Source: Limnobacter alexandrii (GTDB lineage Bacteria > Pseudomonadota > Gammaproteobacteria > Burkholderiales > Burkholderiaceae_B). From it: a stretch of DNA of 64,000 nt. Shown here piece by piece: positions 16,405 through 25,975 of this stretch. The number at the start of each line of letters is the position of its first letter. Within the stretch, counting starts at the first letter, position 1. The notes beneath the pieces were generated by a model. It ran no database searches. It worked only from the letters and a program-made list of their open reading frames with translations, and was not told the origin of the DNA. The position numbers and the translations under genes were made by a program. Location of the stretch: NCBI RefSeq assembly GCF_005871185.1, contig NZ_SWKN01000006.1:970451-1034450 (forward strand), in the 5' to 3' direction.

Positions 16405-19047
16405 ATGTCTGAATTTCGAGGCATTCCTCCCGGCCCCAATGTGGGTACTCAACTGAAGGCTTTGCGCCGCAAAAAGAGAGCCACCGACAAGGCTTTGCAG
16501 CTTGTAACACAGGCAGTTCAATCAGACATCGGTGAAATTGCGGAACGCCCACCCTTGGCGGAATTCACGCGCGAACGTATCAATGCGTGGTTCACCGAAC
16601 AGGGCTGGGAACCCTTTGCGTATCAAACACAGGTGTGGCAGGCCCTCGAGAAGGGCCACAGTGGTTTGCTGCATGCCACCACTGGCGCGGGCAAAACACT
16701 GGCTGTGTGGTTGGGTGCCTTGCTGCAACTGGCGAAGCTGCCCAAGCCGCGAGGCGCTGCAACCCGGGTGATGTGGATCACGCCGATGCGTGCCTTGGCT
16801 GCTGACAGCACCAAGGCTTTGCAAAAATCGCTTTCAGCCCTGGCTGGTGACTGCGATGTGGCCCTGCAAACAGGCGACACCGATTCAGCCACACGCGCAG
16901 CCATTGTGCGAAAGCCGCCTTTCGCCTTGGTCACTACACCGGAAAGCTTAACCCTGATGTTTACCCGCGCCAGCAGCCTGCCCAATTTAAGCAAGCTGCA
17001 AGTGTTGGTGGTTGATGAATGGCACGAGTTGATTGGCAACAAGCGCGGCGTGCAATTGCAATTGGCCATAGCGCGCTTGGCGCGTATCAATCCGGGTTTG
17101 CAGGTGTGGGGCTTAAGCGCCACACTTGGTAACTTGAAAATGGCCATGGACGTGCTGTTGCACCCGGTTAAAAATCAGGGCAAATGCACCTTGGTACAAG
17201 GCAAATTACCCAAGCAGTTGCTCATCGACAGCTTGATCCCCGACACCTTTGAGCGCTTTCCCTGGGGCGGGCATTTGGGCTTGAATCAACTCGATTCCGT
17301 CGCCAAAGAAATCGACCAGTCTGCCTCCACGCTTATTTTCACCAACACCCGTTCACAAGCGGAAATCTGGTATCAAGCCTTGCTCGACGCACGGCCCGAA
17401 TACGCGGGGGCATTGGCCCTGCACCACGGGTCGCTCGACAAAACGGTTCGCGACTGGGTTGAACAGGGTTTGAAAAACGGCAGCCTGAAGGCCGTGGTGT
17501 GCACTTCCTCACTTGATTTGGGTGTTGATTTTTTACCCGTAGAGCGCGTCATTCAAATTGGCTCACCCAAAGGCGTTGCCCGCCTGCTGCAACGGGCGGG
17601 CCGTTCCGGGCATGCACCCGGCAGGCCCTCGCGAATCACCGTGGTGCCTACGCATGCGCTCGAGCTTGTCGAAGCGGCTGCGGCCCGTCATGCAGCCGAG
17701 AATAAACAGATCGAATCCAGATACAGCCCGCAGGCCCCGCTGGATGTCCTGGTGCAGCACCTGGTCACGATTGCCATGGGCAGTGGTTTCAAGCCCGATG
17801 AGTTGTTTGCTGAAGTGCGCACCACAAGCGCCTATCAAAACTTGAGTCGTGCCCAATTCGATTGGGCCCTGGCCTTTGTCGAGAAGGGTGGGGAAAGCCT
17901 CGCTGCCTATCCAGATTATCAGCGTGTGGCTGCTGACGAAGAAGGTGTTTACCGCGTTCCTCGTCGGGACATTGCCCGCAGGCATGCCATGTCAGTGGGC
18001 ACCATTGTCTCCGATGCCGCCATGCATGTGGCATGGATGACGGGCGGTCGCCTGGGCACCATTGAAGAGGGATTTATTGCCCGCTTGAAAACCGGTGACT
18101 GTTTTAGTTTTGCCGGGCGCGTTCTTGAACTGGTGAAGGTTCGCGACATGACAGCCTATGTGCGAAAGGCAAGCCGCAAAAAGGCCACCGTGCCGCAGTG
18201 GCAGGGCGGCAAAATGCCGCTTAGCAGCGAGTTGGCACATGCCTCTCTGCAAATGCTGGAATTGGCGCATCAAGCCATTTCCACCGGTAAAAAACCGGCC
18301 CTGCCCGAATTACGCGCACTTGAAAGTTTGCTGGCTTTGCAAATGCGTTGGAGTGCTTTGCCCAATACCTCGAATCTGCTGATTGAAGAACTGCACAGCA
18401 AAGAAGGTCACCACCTGTTTGTGTATCCCTTCGAAGGTCGCACTGTGCACATTGGTCTGGCCAGTCTTCTCGCGTGGCGTGCATCCCGCCAAAAACCGGG
18501 TACCTTTTCAATTGCAATGAATGATTATGGCTTTGAGTTGTTGAGCGCAGAACCTGTGAACTGGTCTGAATGGATTACAGGCAAGCTGGCAGATTCTCCG
18601 CTTTTTGCGACTGACAATCTGTTCGAGGATGTGCTCGCTTGCCTGAATGCTTCCGAACTTGCGCAACGCCGTTTTCGCGAAATTGCACGAATTGCCGGAC
18701 TGGTGTTTCAAGGCTATCCGGGTGCAGGAAAAAGTGCGAAGCAGTTGCAGGCGTCCAGTGGTTTGTTTTTCGAGGTGTTCAAGAAATACGATCAACACAA
18801 TTTGTTGCTGGATCAGGCCCAGCGTGAGGCACTTGAGCAGGAACTGGAGTTGAAGCGAATGGAAGCTACACTGACAGCCATACAATCCAAAACGCTGGTG
18901 TTCAAATCAATTGATCGCCCAACCCCTTTTGCCTTCCCCTTGTTGATTGAGCGTTTGCGAGAAACGGTAAGCACGGAAAAGCTGAGTGATCGAGTGGCGC
19001 GCATGGTGGCTGAACTTGAGAAAGCGGCCTTGCGCGCCGATTCATGA
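16405..19047 (+). CDS. Ligase-associated DNA damage response DEXH-box helicase (Lhr-like)
   Basis: This 880-residue superfamily 2 helicase is of the short Lhr type that accompanies bacterial ATP-dependent ligases. It has Walker A ATTGAGKT (about 91-98), motif II DEWH (about 204-207), motif III LSATLG, motif [16 protein letters not shown], and an Lhr C-terminal winged-helix region. It is expected to act on DNA in repair together with the ligase, an exonuclease and PdeM. The ligase is 15 kb upstream in this genome. ATG at 16405 gives the family N-terminus; an in-frame GTG at 16366 is possible. It abuts the convergent next gene with no spacing. Confidence 0.93.
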   Translation: MSEFRGIPPGPNVGTQLKALRRKKRATDKALQLVTQAVQSDIGEIAERPPLAEFTRERINAWFTEQGWEPFAYQTQVWQALEKGHSGLLHATTGAGKTLAVWLGALLQLAKLPKPRGAATRVMWITPMRALAADSTKALQKSLSALAGDCDVALQTGDTDSATRAAIVRKPPFALVTTPESLTLMFTRASSLPNLSKLQVLVVDEWHELIGNKRGVQLQLAIARLARINPGLQVWGLSATLGNLKMAMDVLLHPVKNQGKCTLVQGKLPKQLLIDSLIPDTFERFPWGGHLGLNQLDSVAKEIDQSASTLIFTNTRSQAEIWYQALLDARPEYAGALALHHGSLDKTVRDWVEQGLKNGSLKAVVCTSSLDLGVDFLPVERVIQIGSPKGVARLLQRAGRSGHAPGRPSRITVVPTHALELVEAAAARHAAENKQIESRYSPQAPLDVLVQHLVTIAMGSGFKPDELFAEVRTTSAYQNLSRAQFDWALAFVEKGGESLAAYPDYQRVAADEEGVYRVPRRDIARRHAMSVGTIVSDAAMHVAWMTGGRLGTIEEGFIARLKTGDCFSFAGRVLELVKVRDMTAYVRKASRKKATVPQWQGGKMPLSSELAHASLQMLELAHQAISTGKKPALPELRALESLLALQMRWSALPNTSNLLIEELHSKEGHHLFVYPFEGRTVHIGLASLLAWRASRQKPGTFSIAMNDYGFELLSAEPVNWSEWITGKLADSPLFATDNLFEDVLACLNASELAQRRFREIARIAGLVFQGYPGAGKSAKQLQASSGLFFEVFKKYDQHNLLLDQAQREALEQELELKRMEATLTAIQSKTLVFKSIDRPTPFAFPLLIERLRETVSTEKLSDRVARMVAELEKAALRADS

Positions 19048-19587
19048 TTAGTGCTCGCGAAATGCCATTTCCGGCAATCTGAGAGAGGCCCTGGTAAACG
19101 TGCCTGGATTTAACGTTTGATCAGCTTGATCAATGGTGGCCACACTTTGCGCGATACTGCGCTGACGGCTTTCTCTCAGCATGGCCAGATTAACCAGTGA
19201 TGAGGCAGTGAGTTGCGTAGCCACTTCCGTCATTTCCCGTCCGGACAAATTGATTTGTCGCGCAGCTCGCGGAACTTCAAATTGCTCGACCAAATCAGCA
19301 AATAATTCGCCATGTTCATCAAGCTCGGCACTCAATCCTTGTGCTTCCCTTTTAAACGTATTCAACTCGCCTACCGCTCGCTGCAGTTGCATTCCCAAAT
19401 TACTGCTGGCGCCTTGAACCGAAAATGCCTGTGCTGAAAGGAGATTGCCTCGGGAGATCTGTTCTGCTGAAAACACTTCTACTCTTGAAAGTACATTGTT
19501 GTTTGCCTCAAGCAACTCGGCACAAGTCAAAATTGTCGCCGAGTTTTGTACCCGATTGGCCGTTGGTGTATTGCTGAACCATCCCAT
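19048..19587 (-). CDS. Unknown helical protein between helicase and pdeM
   Basis: This 179-residue soluble protein is probably almost all alpha-helical, with long amphipathic stretches such as LQRAVGELNTFKREAQGLSAELDEHG, written here only to show the coiled-coil-like character. It has no signal peptide or membrane segment. I do not recognise a family; the helix pattern is loosely reminiscent of signalling coiled coils. ATG at 19587 follows GGAG by 7 bases; upstream in-frame codons lack support. It is antisense to, and exactly abuts, the helicase gene, and is divergent from pdeM, so it interrupts the usual helicase-pdeM gene pair. Confidence 0.65.
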   Translation of the reverse strand: MGWFSNTPTANRVQNSATILTCAELLEANNNVLSRVEVFSAEQISRGNLLSAQAFSVQGASSNLGMQLQRAVGELNTFKREAQGLSAELDEHGELFADLVEQFEVPRAARQINLSGREMTEVATQLTASSLVNLAMLRESRQRSIAQSVATIDQADQTLNPGTFTRASLRLPEMAFREH

Positions 19588-19702
19588 CACTATTCTCCGT
19601 TTCGTGTTGAAAAAGCTCGGTGGCATTCCGCTTCGAATGGTTCAGAAAAAAATATGCTTTTTATCTTGATAAACTCCGGTCTGGCGCAGAGTGGGTCATG
19701 TG

Positions 19703-20362
19703 ATGGGTCAAGTGAAGGTTTTGCAAAATGGGGAGTCGGGCTGGCCGGTAAGCACGCTGGCAGGCGAATTGGTGCTTTCAGCCCAGCGCGTGGCTTATTC
19801 TCCCGCATTTAATGCACTCTTCGTCGCAGATGTTCATTTGGGCAAAGCAGCCACTTTTCGCAGTCTTGGGGTACCAGTGCCTGCAGGCACAACTCAAGAG
19901 AACCTGAGTCGTTTGTCCGAATCGATTGAGCAATTGAAACCAAGAGTGGTTTATTTCCTTGGCGATTTATTGCATGCCAAGGCAGCGCACAATCCTGAAT
20001 TGCTCGACAAGCTGCACACCTGGCGTTTGCAGCACGCTGATGTCGACATGACACTGATTCGCGGCAATCACGACAGCAAGGCGGGTGACCCTCCTGCAAC
20101 CTTGAATATCTCGGTGGTGGAAGAACCTTTCATGCTGGGCGGGTTTGCCTTGTGCCATCACCCACAAACTGTGCCGGGCGCTTTGGTACTGGCCGGTCAC
20201 GAACATCCGGTGGTGGTGCTGAACGGAAAAGGCAGAAGCAGGGCGCGTTTGCCTTGCTTCTACCTTAAACCCGATCTGTTGATGCTGCCGTCATTTGGCG
20301 CGTTCACCGGTGGTTATCAAGTCAATCCCCAGGCCGGTGAAGCAGTATTTCCAGTGGTTTAG
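19703..20362 (+). CDS. pdeM: Ligase-associated DNA damage response endonuclease PdeM
   Basis: This calcineurin-like metallophosphoesterase is about 219 residues long. Metal-binding motifs are visible in order: ADVHLGK, YFLGDLLHAK, LIRGNHDSKAG, ALCHHPQ and LAGHEHPV. Proteins of this subgroup are found beside an ATP-dependent ligase, an Lhr-like helicase and an exonuclease, and are named for that context. Here the helicase is near, with one antisense gene between, and the ligase is 18 kb away. ATG at 19703 is preferred; GTG at 19691 is an alternative. It would act on DNA ends or repair intermediates, by family inference. Confidence 0.9.
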   Translation: MGQVKVLQNGESGWPVSTLAGELVLSAQRVAYSPAFNALFVADVHLGKAATFRSLGVPVPAGTTQENLSRLSESIEQLKPRVVYFLGDLLHAKAAHNPELLDKLHTWRLQHADVDMTLIRGNHDSKAGDPPATLNISVVEEPFMLGGFALCHHPQTVPGALVLAGHEHPVVVLNGKGRSRARLPCFYLKPDLLMLPSFGAFTGGYQVNPQAGEAVFPVV

Positions 20363-20378
20363 TCATCGACCGAGCGTC

Positions 20379-20831
20379 TTACTTGCCTTTGCTCAGGCCA
20401 AGCTTTCCGCCACCCAAAGCCACAATCATCAACAAACCACCAGCCACGCTGATGTTTTTCATGAACATCAATTGCTGCACATAAGCCTGGTCAGCAGGCA
20501 TGGCCCAGTAGTTGTGAAACAGAACCGATGCTGCCAAGGTAAAGCCTGCCAGCAGCAGTGCGGCAATTCGCACCTGAAAGCCAACAATCAAAGCCAGGCC
20601 TGCGCCAATTTCAACCGCAATGGTCAGCACGGTCAGAAGTTCTGGAAAGGGCAAACCCACAGAACCGATGTAGCCCGCAGTGCCCTCGAAACCGCCAATT
20701 TTGCTGAAACCAGCCAGTACGAACATGGCTGCAAGCAAAACCCGGCCTATCAAGGCGATGGTAGAGGCTGAGGAGTTAAAGGCGCTGTCCAGTGCGTTCG
20801 TGCCAGTGTGTGCTGTGTGTGCTGTAGTCAT
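20379..20831 (-). CDS. DoxX-family membrane protein
   Basis: This 150-residue inner-membrane protein has four predicted membrane segments, roughly 20-40, 62-82, 88-108 and 118-138. The segment RVLLAAMFVLAGFSKIGGFEG matches the DoxX family. Family members are linked to redox homeostasis or thiosulfate oxidation, but the function of this one is not known. ATG at 20831 follows GGAG by 7 bases; the frame is open further upstream without a start signal. It is convergent with pdeM (16 bases apart). A 21-bp near-perfect palindrome lies 95 bases upstream. Confidence 0.88.
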   Translation of the reverse strand: MTTAHTAHTGTNALDSAFNSSASTIALIGRVLLAAMFVLAGFSKIGGFEGTAGYIGSVGLPFPELLTVLTIAVEIGAGLALIVGFQVRIAALLLAGFTLAASVLFHNYWAMPADQAYVQQLMFMKNISVAGGLLMIVALGGGKLGLSKGK

Positions 20832-20925
20832 TTCATTTCTCCGTATTGGGTTGGCGACTCGGTGAATCGATGGATCAATAGTGCGCGCATCAGGTTTCAA
20901 AATCGAGTGGTGTTTTTTGCAGTGA

Positions 20926-20946
20926 TTATTCAAATTATTTGAATAA
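20926..20946. promoter_or_regulatory. 21-bp palindrome between DoxX and TetR genes
   Basis: Arms TTATTCAAAT (20926-20935) and ATTTGAATAA (20937-20946) are perfectly complementary around one central base. The AT-rich element lies in the divergent DoxX/TetR region, closer to a DoxX promoter position, and looks like a MarR-, HxlR- or TetR-type operator. Confidence 0.5.
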
Positions 20947-21035
20947 ATATAAGAGCATGCTCAAACCCTAGAGGAATTTCTCTAACCTGGCCCATTCCCT
21001 TTTTCCTGAAGAAATAGCGTACACTCATAAAAAAA

Positions 21036-21045
21036 CGAACGTTCG
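21036..21045. promoter_or_regulatory. Putative TetR operator before the beta-oxidation operon
   Basis: CGAACGTTCG is a perfect 10-bp palindrome 11 bases before the TetR start codon, with partly symmetric flanks (AA and GT). The position fits autorepression together with control of the downstream fatty acid genes. Confidence 0.6.
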
Positions 21046-21056
21046 GTCTATTTTAT

Positions 21057-21671
21057 ATGCGCAAAGGTGAACAAACCCGAGCCGCCATTGTTGAGGCGGC
21101 ACTTGAAATCGCGTCCACGCAAGGGCTCGAGGGTTTGACCATTGGGTCTATCGCAGAAAAAATGACCATGAGCAAAAGTGGCGTGTTTGCCCACTTTGGC
21201 TCACGTGAGGAACTTCAAATTGCCGTGCTGCAAGAGTACGAAACCCAATTCATCAACGCCGTGTTGTTCCCCTGTTTGAAAGAGCCTCGTGGATTGCCCC
21301 GTTTGCGTGCAATTTTCATGCGCTGGCTGGATCGAATCGGCAAGGAAATCGACAGTGGTTGCATCTATATTTCAGGCGCGACAGAATACGATGACAGGCC
21401 AGGGGCAGTGCGCGATGTTCTGGTAAAAATGCATCGCGACTGGCAAAAAGAAATGCACCGTGCCACGGCACAGGCCATCGAAGAAAATCATTTACCAGCC
21501 AATCAGGCCCATGCGGATCAACTCGTTTTTGAGATGGTCGGTCTGATTCTGGCAGCGCACCAGCAAGGTCGCCTGATGGGCGATTCAATGTCTGTGAAGC
21601 GGGCCAGCCAAGGCTTCGAACGCATGATTCAGCATTACCAGCAAACCCAGTCAGAAATTCTGAGCCAGTAG
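21057..21671 (+). CDS. TetR-family regulator of the fatty acid degradation operon
   Basis: This 204-residue protein has a TetR helix-turn-helix (RAAIVEAALEIASTQG, then SIAEKMTMSKSGVFAHFGSREEL) and a helical ligand domain with GCIYISGATEYDDRPGAVRD, typical of a TetR subgroup seen next to acyl-CoA dehydrogenases. It is the first gene of a run with the acyl-CoA dehydrogenase starting 17 bases after its stop. A palindrome sits right before it. The likely ligand is an acyl-CoA and the likely role is repression released by fatty acids, by context. Regulators of this type in betaproteobacteria have been called FadP, but I cannot confirm orthology. Confidence 0.88.
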   Translation: MRKGEQTRAAIVEAALEIASTQGLEGLTIGSIAEKMTMSKSGVFAHFGSREELQIAVLQEYETQFINAVLFPCLKEPRGLPRLRAIFMRWLDRIGKEIDSGCIYISGATEYDDRPGAVRDVLVKMHRDWQKEMHRATAQAIEENHLPANQAHADQLVFEMVGLILAAHQQGRLMGDSMSVKRASQGFERMIQHYQQTQSEILSQ

Positions 21672-21688
21672 TACCAGGAGACACTTCA

Positions 21689-23479
21689 ATGAGCCAATAC
21701 ACGCCCCCAATCCGCGACATGCAATTCGTACTGCACGAAATGTTCAATGCGGAAGCCACTTTCAAAAGCATTCCCGCCTTTGAAGAAATTGACGCTGACA
21801 CCATGAATCAGATCATGGAAGAAGGCGGCAAGTTCTGCGCGGAAGTATTGCAACCGCTGAACGCCGTAGGCGATTCCGAAGGTTGTACCTTGAACAAGGC
21901 CGATCATTCCCTGAAAACGCCAACAGGCTTTAAAGAAGCTTACCAACAGTTTGTTGAAGCGGGCTGGGCCTCGCTAAGCTGCGACCCCAACTACGGCGGT
22001 CAAGGTTTGCCGGTTACAGTGAATCAGGCTTTCTATGAAATGATGAACAGCGCCAACCAGGCCTGGACCATGTACCCGGGCCTGACACACGGTGCTTACG
22101 ATTGTCTGCATGCACATGGTACGCAAGAACTGAAAGACGCCTACCTGCCCAAGCTGACCAGCGGTGAATGGACTGGCACCATGTGCCTGACCGAACCACA
22201 TTGCGGTACCGACCTGGGCATGTTGCGCAGCAAGGCCGAGCCACAGGCCGATGGCAGCTACAAAATCACCGGCGCGAAAATTTTCATCAGCAGTGGTGAA
22301 CATGACATGGCCGAGAACATCATTCACCTGGTGTTGGCACGCTTGCCCGACGCGCCTGTGGGCACCAAAGGCATTTCCCTGTTCCTGGTTCCCAAGTTCA
22401 TTCCTAATGCAGATGGAACCATCGGCGAACGCAACCCGATTTTCTGCGGCGCGATTGAACACAAAATGGGCATTCACGGCAATGCCACTTGCCAGATGAA
22501 TCTGGACGGCGCAACTGGTTGGTTGATTGGTCAACCCCACCGCGGTTTGGCCGCCATGTTCGTCATGATGAATGCCGCTCGTTTGGGCGTGGGCATGCAG
22601 TCACTGGGCTTGACCGAAATTGCGTATCAAAACGCTGTGGTGTACGCGAAGGACCGCATTCAAAGTCGCTCGCTGACCGGCCCCAAGGCCACTGACAAGC
22701 CAGCAGACCCCATTATCGTTCACCCTGATGTGCGCAAAATGTTGCTGACCACCCGCGCCTATGCCGAAGGTGGTCGCGCACTGTGCATGTGGACCGCACT
22801 GGAGCTGGACAAAGAACTGAACCACCCCGATGAAGCGGTGCGCAAGGAATCATCCGAAATGGTTGCCCTGGCGACGCCCATCGTGAAAGCCTTCATCACT
22901 GACAATGCATGGGAAGCCACTTCACACTGTATGCAGGTGTATGGTGGCCACGGCTACATCGCCGAGTGGGGTATGGAACAGTATGTGCGCGACAGCCGCA
23001 TCAACATGATTTACGAAGGCACCAACACCATTCAATCACTCGACCTGCTGGGTCGCAAAGTGCTGGGCGATGGTGGCGCAAAGCTGATGAAATTCGGCAA
23101 AATGGTTCGTGCCTTGTGCGAAGAACAAGCCAACAACCCAGCCATGAAAGAGTTCATTGAACCCTTGGCTGATTTGGGCGACAAGGTCAGCAAGCTGACC
23201 ATGGAAATCGGCGGCAAAGCCATGCAGAACCCCGATGAAGTGGGCGCAGCCGCTGTAGATTACCTGCGTGTCGTGGGCCACCTATTCTATGCTTACTTCT
23301 TCGCACAAGCTGCAAAAATCGCGCTGGAAAAACAAGCCAGTGGCGACAAGTTCTACACCGCCAAATTGCACACAGCCCGTTTCTACTTCCAGAAAATGCT
23401 GCCCGAGACCGCCATGTTGATTCGCAAGGCACGTGCCGGTTCCAGCAGCCTGATGGAAATGGAAGCCGACCTGTTCTAA
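21689..23479 (+). CDS. Acyl-CoA dehydrogenase (596-residue type)
   Basis: This FAD enzyme catalyses the first step of beta-oxidation, acyl-CoA to trans-2-enoyl-CoA. The TEPHCGTDLGMLRSKAEP and GAKIFISSGEHDM segments form the FAD/substrate site. QVYGGHGYIAEWGMEQYVRD and the MIYEGTNTIQSLDL segment carry the C-terminal FAD contacts and the likely catalytic glutamate. A family-specific C-terminal extension makes it longer than the usual 380-400 residues. An AGGAG site precedes the ATG. It is the second gene of the TetR-led operon. Chain length preference cannot be read from sequence, but this long type is often used for medium to long chains. Confidence 0.94.
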   Translation: MSQYTPPIRDMQFVLHEMFNAEATFKSIPAFEEIDADTMNQIMEEGGKFCAEVLQPLNAVGDSEGCTLNKADHSLKTPTGFKEAYQQFVEAGWASLSCDPNYGGQGLPVTVNQAFYEMMNSANQAWTMYPGLTHGAYDCLHAHGTQELKDAYLPKLTSGEWTGTMCLTEPHCGTDLGMLRSKAEPQADGSYKITGAKIFISSGEHDMAENIIHLVLARLPDAPVGTKGISLFLVPKFIPNADGTIGERNPIFCGAIEHKMGIHGNATCQMNLDGATGWLIGQPHRGLAAMFVMMNAARLGVGMQSLGLTEIAYQNAVVYAKDRIQSRSLTGPKATDKPADPIIVHPDVRKMLLTTRAYAEGGRALCMWTALELDKELNHPDEAVRKESSEMVALATPIVKAFITDNAWEATSHCMQVYGGHGYIAEWGMEQYVRDSRINMIYEGTNTIQSLDLLGRKVLGDGGAKLMKFGKMVRALCEEQANNPAMKEFIEPLADLGDKVSKLTMEIGGKAMQNPDEVGAAAVDYLRVVGHLFYAYFFAQAAKIALEKQASGDKFYTAKLHTARFYFQKMLPETAMLIRKARAGSSSLMEMEADLF

Positions 23480-23554
23480 GCAATCTGTCCCGCAGTACCC
23501 CGTGGTGTTCAATCACCACGGGCGCTTAAACCAATTAACTCGAAGGAGACACGC

Positions 23555-25960
23555 GTGTCCAATTTCATCGTTCGCAAAGTCGCCGTGCTCGGCGCTGGCG
23601 TGATGGGTGCACAAATTGCTGCCCACTGTGCCAATGCCAAAGTGCCTGTGGTGCTGTTTGATCTGCCCGCCAAGGAAGGCCCCAAAAATGGCATCGTTGA
23701 CAAAGCCATTTTGAACCTGACCAAGCTGAAGCCCGCCCCGTTTGGCGCGAAAGACGTTGCCCAATATGTGCAAGCCGCCAACTACGAAGAGCACCTGGAA
23801 CTGTTGCAAGGTTGTGACCTGGTGATCGAAGCGATTGCTGAGCGTATGGACTGGAAACACGACCTTTACAAAAAAGTTGCGCCGCACATCAATGCGAATG
23901 CAATTTTTGCAACCAACACATCGGGTTTGAGCATTTCCAAGCTCAGCGAAGGTTTTGATGCCGATTTGAAAGCCCGCTTCTGTGGCGTTCACTTCTTCAA
24001 CCCACCCCGCTACATGCACCTGTGCGAACTCATTCCATTGAGCACCACACGTCAGGATATTCTGGACAATCTGGAAACCTTCCTGACCACCACTTTGGGC
24101 AAGGGCATTATTACCGCCAAAGACACGCCCAACTTCGTGGCCAACCGCGTGGGTGTGGCCGGCATGCTGGCCACCATGGCTGAAGCGCAGAAGTACGGCA
24201 TTCCATTTGACATCGTGGATCAGCTGACCGGCTCCAAACTGGGTCGCGCCAAATCAGCCACTTTCCGCACTGCGGATGTGGTGGGGCTGGACACCATGGG
24301 CCACGTGATTGCCACCATGCAAAACACATTGCCCAACGATCCGTTTGCATCCAGCTATGCAACGCCCGCCGTGTTGAAAACACTGGTTGAAAAAGGCGCG
24401 CTGGGTCAGAAAACCAAAGGCGGCTTCTTCAAAAAAGAAGGCAAGCAGATCATGGTGTTCGATGCGAACTCCAGCAGCTACGTGCCTTCGGAAGGCAAAG
24501 CCGACGAAGCTGTGTTGAAAATTTTGAAGAATCGCAATGTGGCCGAACGCATGGCTGCACTGCGTGCTTCCGAGCATCCACAAGCCAAATTCCTGTGGGC
24601 GATTTTCCGCGATGCATTTCACTACATCGCATTCCACCTGAACGACATTGCAGACACCGCACGCGAAGTGGACTTCTCACTGCGCTGGGGTTATGGCTGG
24701 ACAGAAGGCCCATTCGAAACCTGGCAAGCCGCAGGCTGGAAGCAGGTTGCGGAGTGGGTGAAGGCCGACATTGATGCGGGCGTTGCCCTGTGCAATGCAC
24801 CGTTGCCAGCCTGGGTATTTGAAGGCCCTGTGGCCGACAATGGTGGTGTGTACAGCACAACGGGCGCATTCAGCCCTGCCAGCAATTCATTCGTGCCCCG
24901 CAAAGATTTGCCTGTGTACCAGCGCCAAATTTTCCGCGCCAAAGTCTTGGGCGAAACAACAGTCACTGGCCACAACGGTGGCACCACCATCAAAGAAAAC
25001 GATGCAGTTCGCATTTGGACAGCGCCGGGTCATGATGATGTGTTGATCTTGTCGATTAAAACCAAAATGCACGCCATTGGCCCCGATGTCATCACCGGCA
25101 CACACGAAGCCATCGCCTTGGCCGAGAAAAGCTACAAAGGCTTGGTGTTGTGGAGCCCGGATGAACCCTTCTCCGCAGGTGCCGACTTGCAAGCCATGTT
25201 GCCTGCATTCATGCAAGGCGGTGGCAAAGCCATCGAACCCATGGTTGCAGAATTCCAGAAAGGCACAGCCGCACTGAAATACGCACAGGTTCCAACCGTG
25301 GCCGCCGTAACCGGCTTGGCACTGGGTGGTGGTTGTGAATTCGCAATTCACTGTTCCGCACGTGTTGCAAACCTGGAAAGCTACATGGGCTTGGTGGAAG
25401 TGGGCGTTGGCCTGATTCCCGGTGGCGGTGGTTTGAAAGAAATCGCAATCAACGCTGGCTTGGCTGCTCAAAAAGCAGGTTCTGCCGATGTACTGGCTTT
25501 CCTGAAAGATGGCTTCATGACCGCAGCAACCGCCAAGGTAGGTACATCGGCCATGGAATGTCGCGATCTCGGTTTCATCAAGGAATCCGACACCATCGTG
25601 TTCAACAGCCATGAACTGCTGTACGTCGCCATTTCACGCGCACGCGCCATGTTCGATGGCGGCTATCGCCCACCCCACAAAATCAAGGGTGTACCAGCCG
25701 CAGGCAAATCTGGCTACGCCACCATCAAGGCGCAATTGGTCAACATGCGCGACGGTGGTTTCATTTCCGCTTATGACTTCCACCTGGGCTGCGTGATCGC
25801 CGAAGTGGTGTGTGGTGGCGAAATTGAAACTGGCGCTTTGGTGGATGAAGAGTGGTTCCTGAATCTGGAACGCAAGCACTTCGTGAAGTTGCTCGACAAC
25901 CCCAAGACACAAGAACGAATCATGGGCATGCTGCAAACCGGCAAGCCAGTGCGTAACTAA
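23555..25960 (+). CDS. 3-hydroxyacyl-CoA dehydrogenase / enoyl-CoA hydratase fusion (FadN type)
   Basis: This 801-residue bifunctional enzyme carries out hydration and the second oxidation of beta-oxidation. The N-terminal NAD domain starts VAVLGAGVMGAQIAAHC; GVHFFNPPRYMHLCELI and TPNFVANRVGV mark the hydroxyacyl-CoA dehydrogenase core to about 310. A linker region follows, and the crotonase domain is at about 500-690, with SAGADLQ and LALGGGCEFAIHC. Dehydrogenase before hydratase is the FadN order, the reverse of E. coli FadB/FadJ. It starts with GTG at 23555 after AAGGAGA. It is followed 15 bases later by the thiolase gene. Confidence 0.93.
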   Translation: MSNFIVRKVAVLGAGVMGAQIAAHCANAKVPVVLFDLPAKEGPKNGIVDKAILNLTKLKPAPFGAKDVAQYVQAANYEEHLELLQGCDLVIEAIAERMDWKHDLYKKVAPHINANAIFATNTSGLSISKLSEGFDADLKARFCGVHFFNPPRYMHLCELIPLSTTRQDILDNLETFLTTTLGKGIITAKDTPNFVANRVGVAGMLATMAEAQKYGIPFDIVDQLTGSKLGRAKSATFRTADVVGLDTMGHVIATMQNTLPNDPFASSYATPAVLKTLVEKGALGQKTKGGFFKKEGKQIMVFDANSSSYVPSEGKADEAVLKILKNRNVAERMAALRASEHPQAKFLWAIFRDAFHYIAFHLNDIADTAREVDFSLRWGYGWTEGPFETWQAAGWKQVAEWVKADIDAGVALCNAPLPAWVFEGPVADNGGVYSTTGAFSPASNSFVPRKDLPVYQRQIFRAKVLGETTVTGHNGGTTIKENDAVRIWTAPGHDDVLILSIKTKMHAIGPDVITGTHEAIALAEKSYKGLVLWSPDEPFSAGADLQAMLPAFMQGGGKAIEPMVAEFQKGTAALKYAQVPTVAAVTGLALGGGCEFAIHCSARVANLESYMGLVEVGVGLIPGGGGLKEIAINAGLAAQKAGSADVLAFLKDGFMTAATAKVGTSAMECRDLGFIKESDTIVFNSHELLYVAISRARAMFDGGYRPPHKIKGVPAAGKSGYATIKAQLVNMRDGGFISAYDFHLGCVIAEVVCGGEIETGALVDEEWFLNLERKHFVKLLDNPKTQERIMGMLQTGKPVRN

Positions 25961-25975
25961 TTAAGGAGAGCAAAC

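Noticed and set aside
1-20362. Anti-phage defence island around the Lhr-like helicase
   Set aside because: The helicase, ligase and PdeM fit the known ligase-associated repair set, and no nuclease, methyltransferase or mobile element typical of defence islands is nearby.
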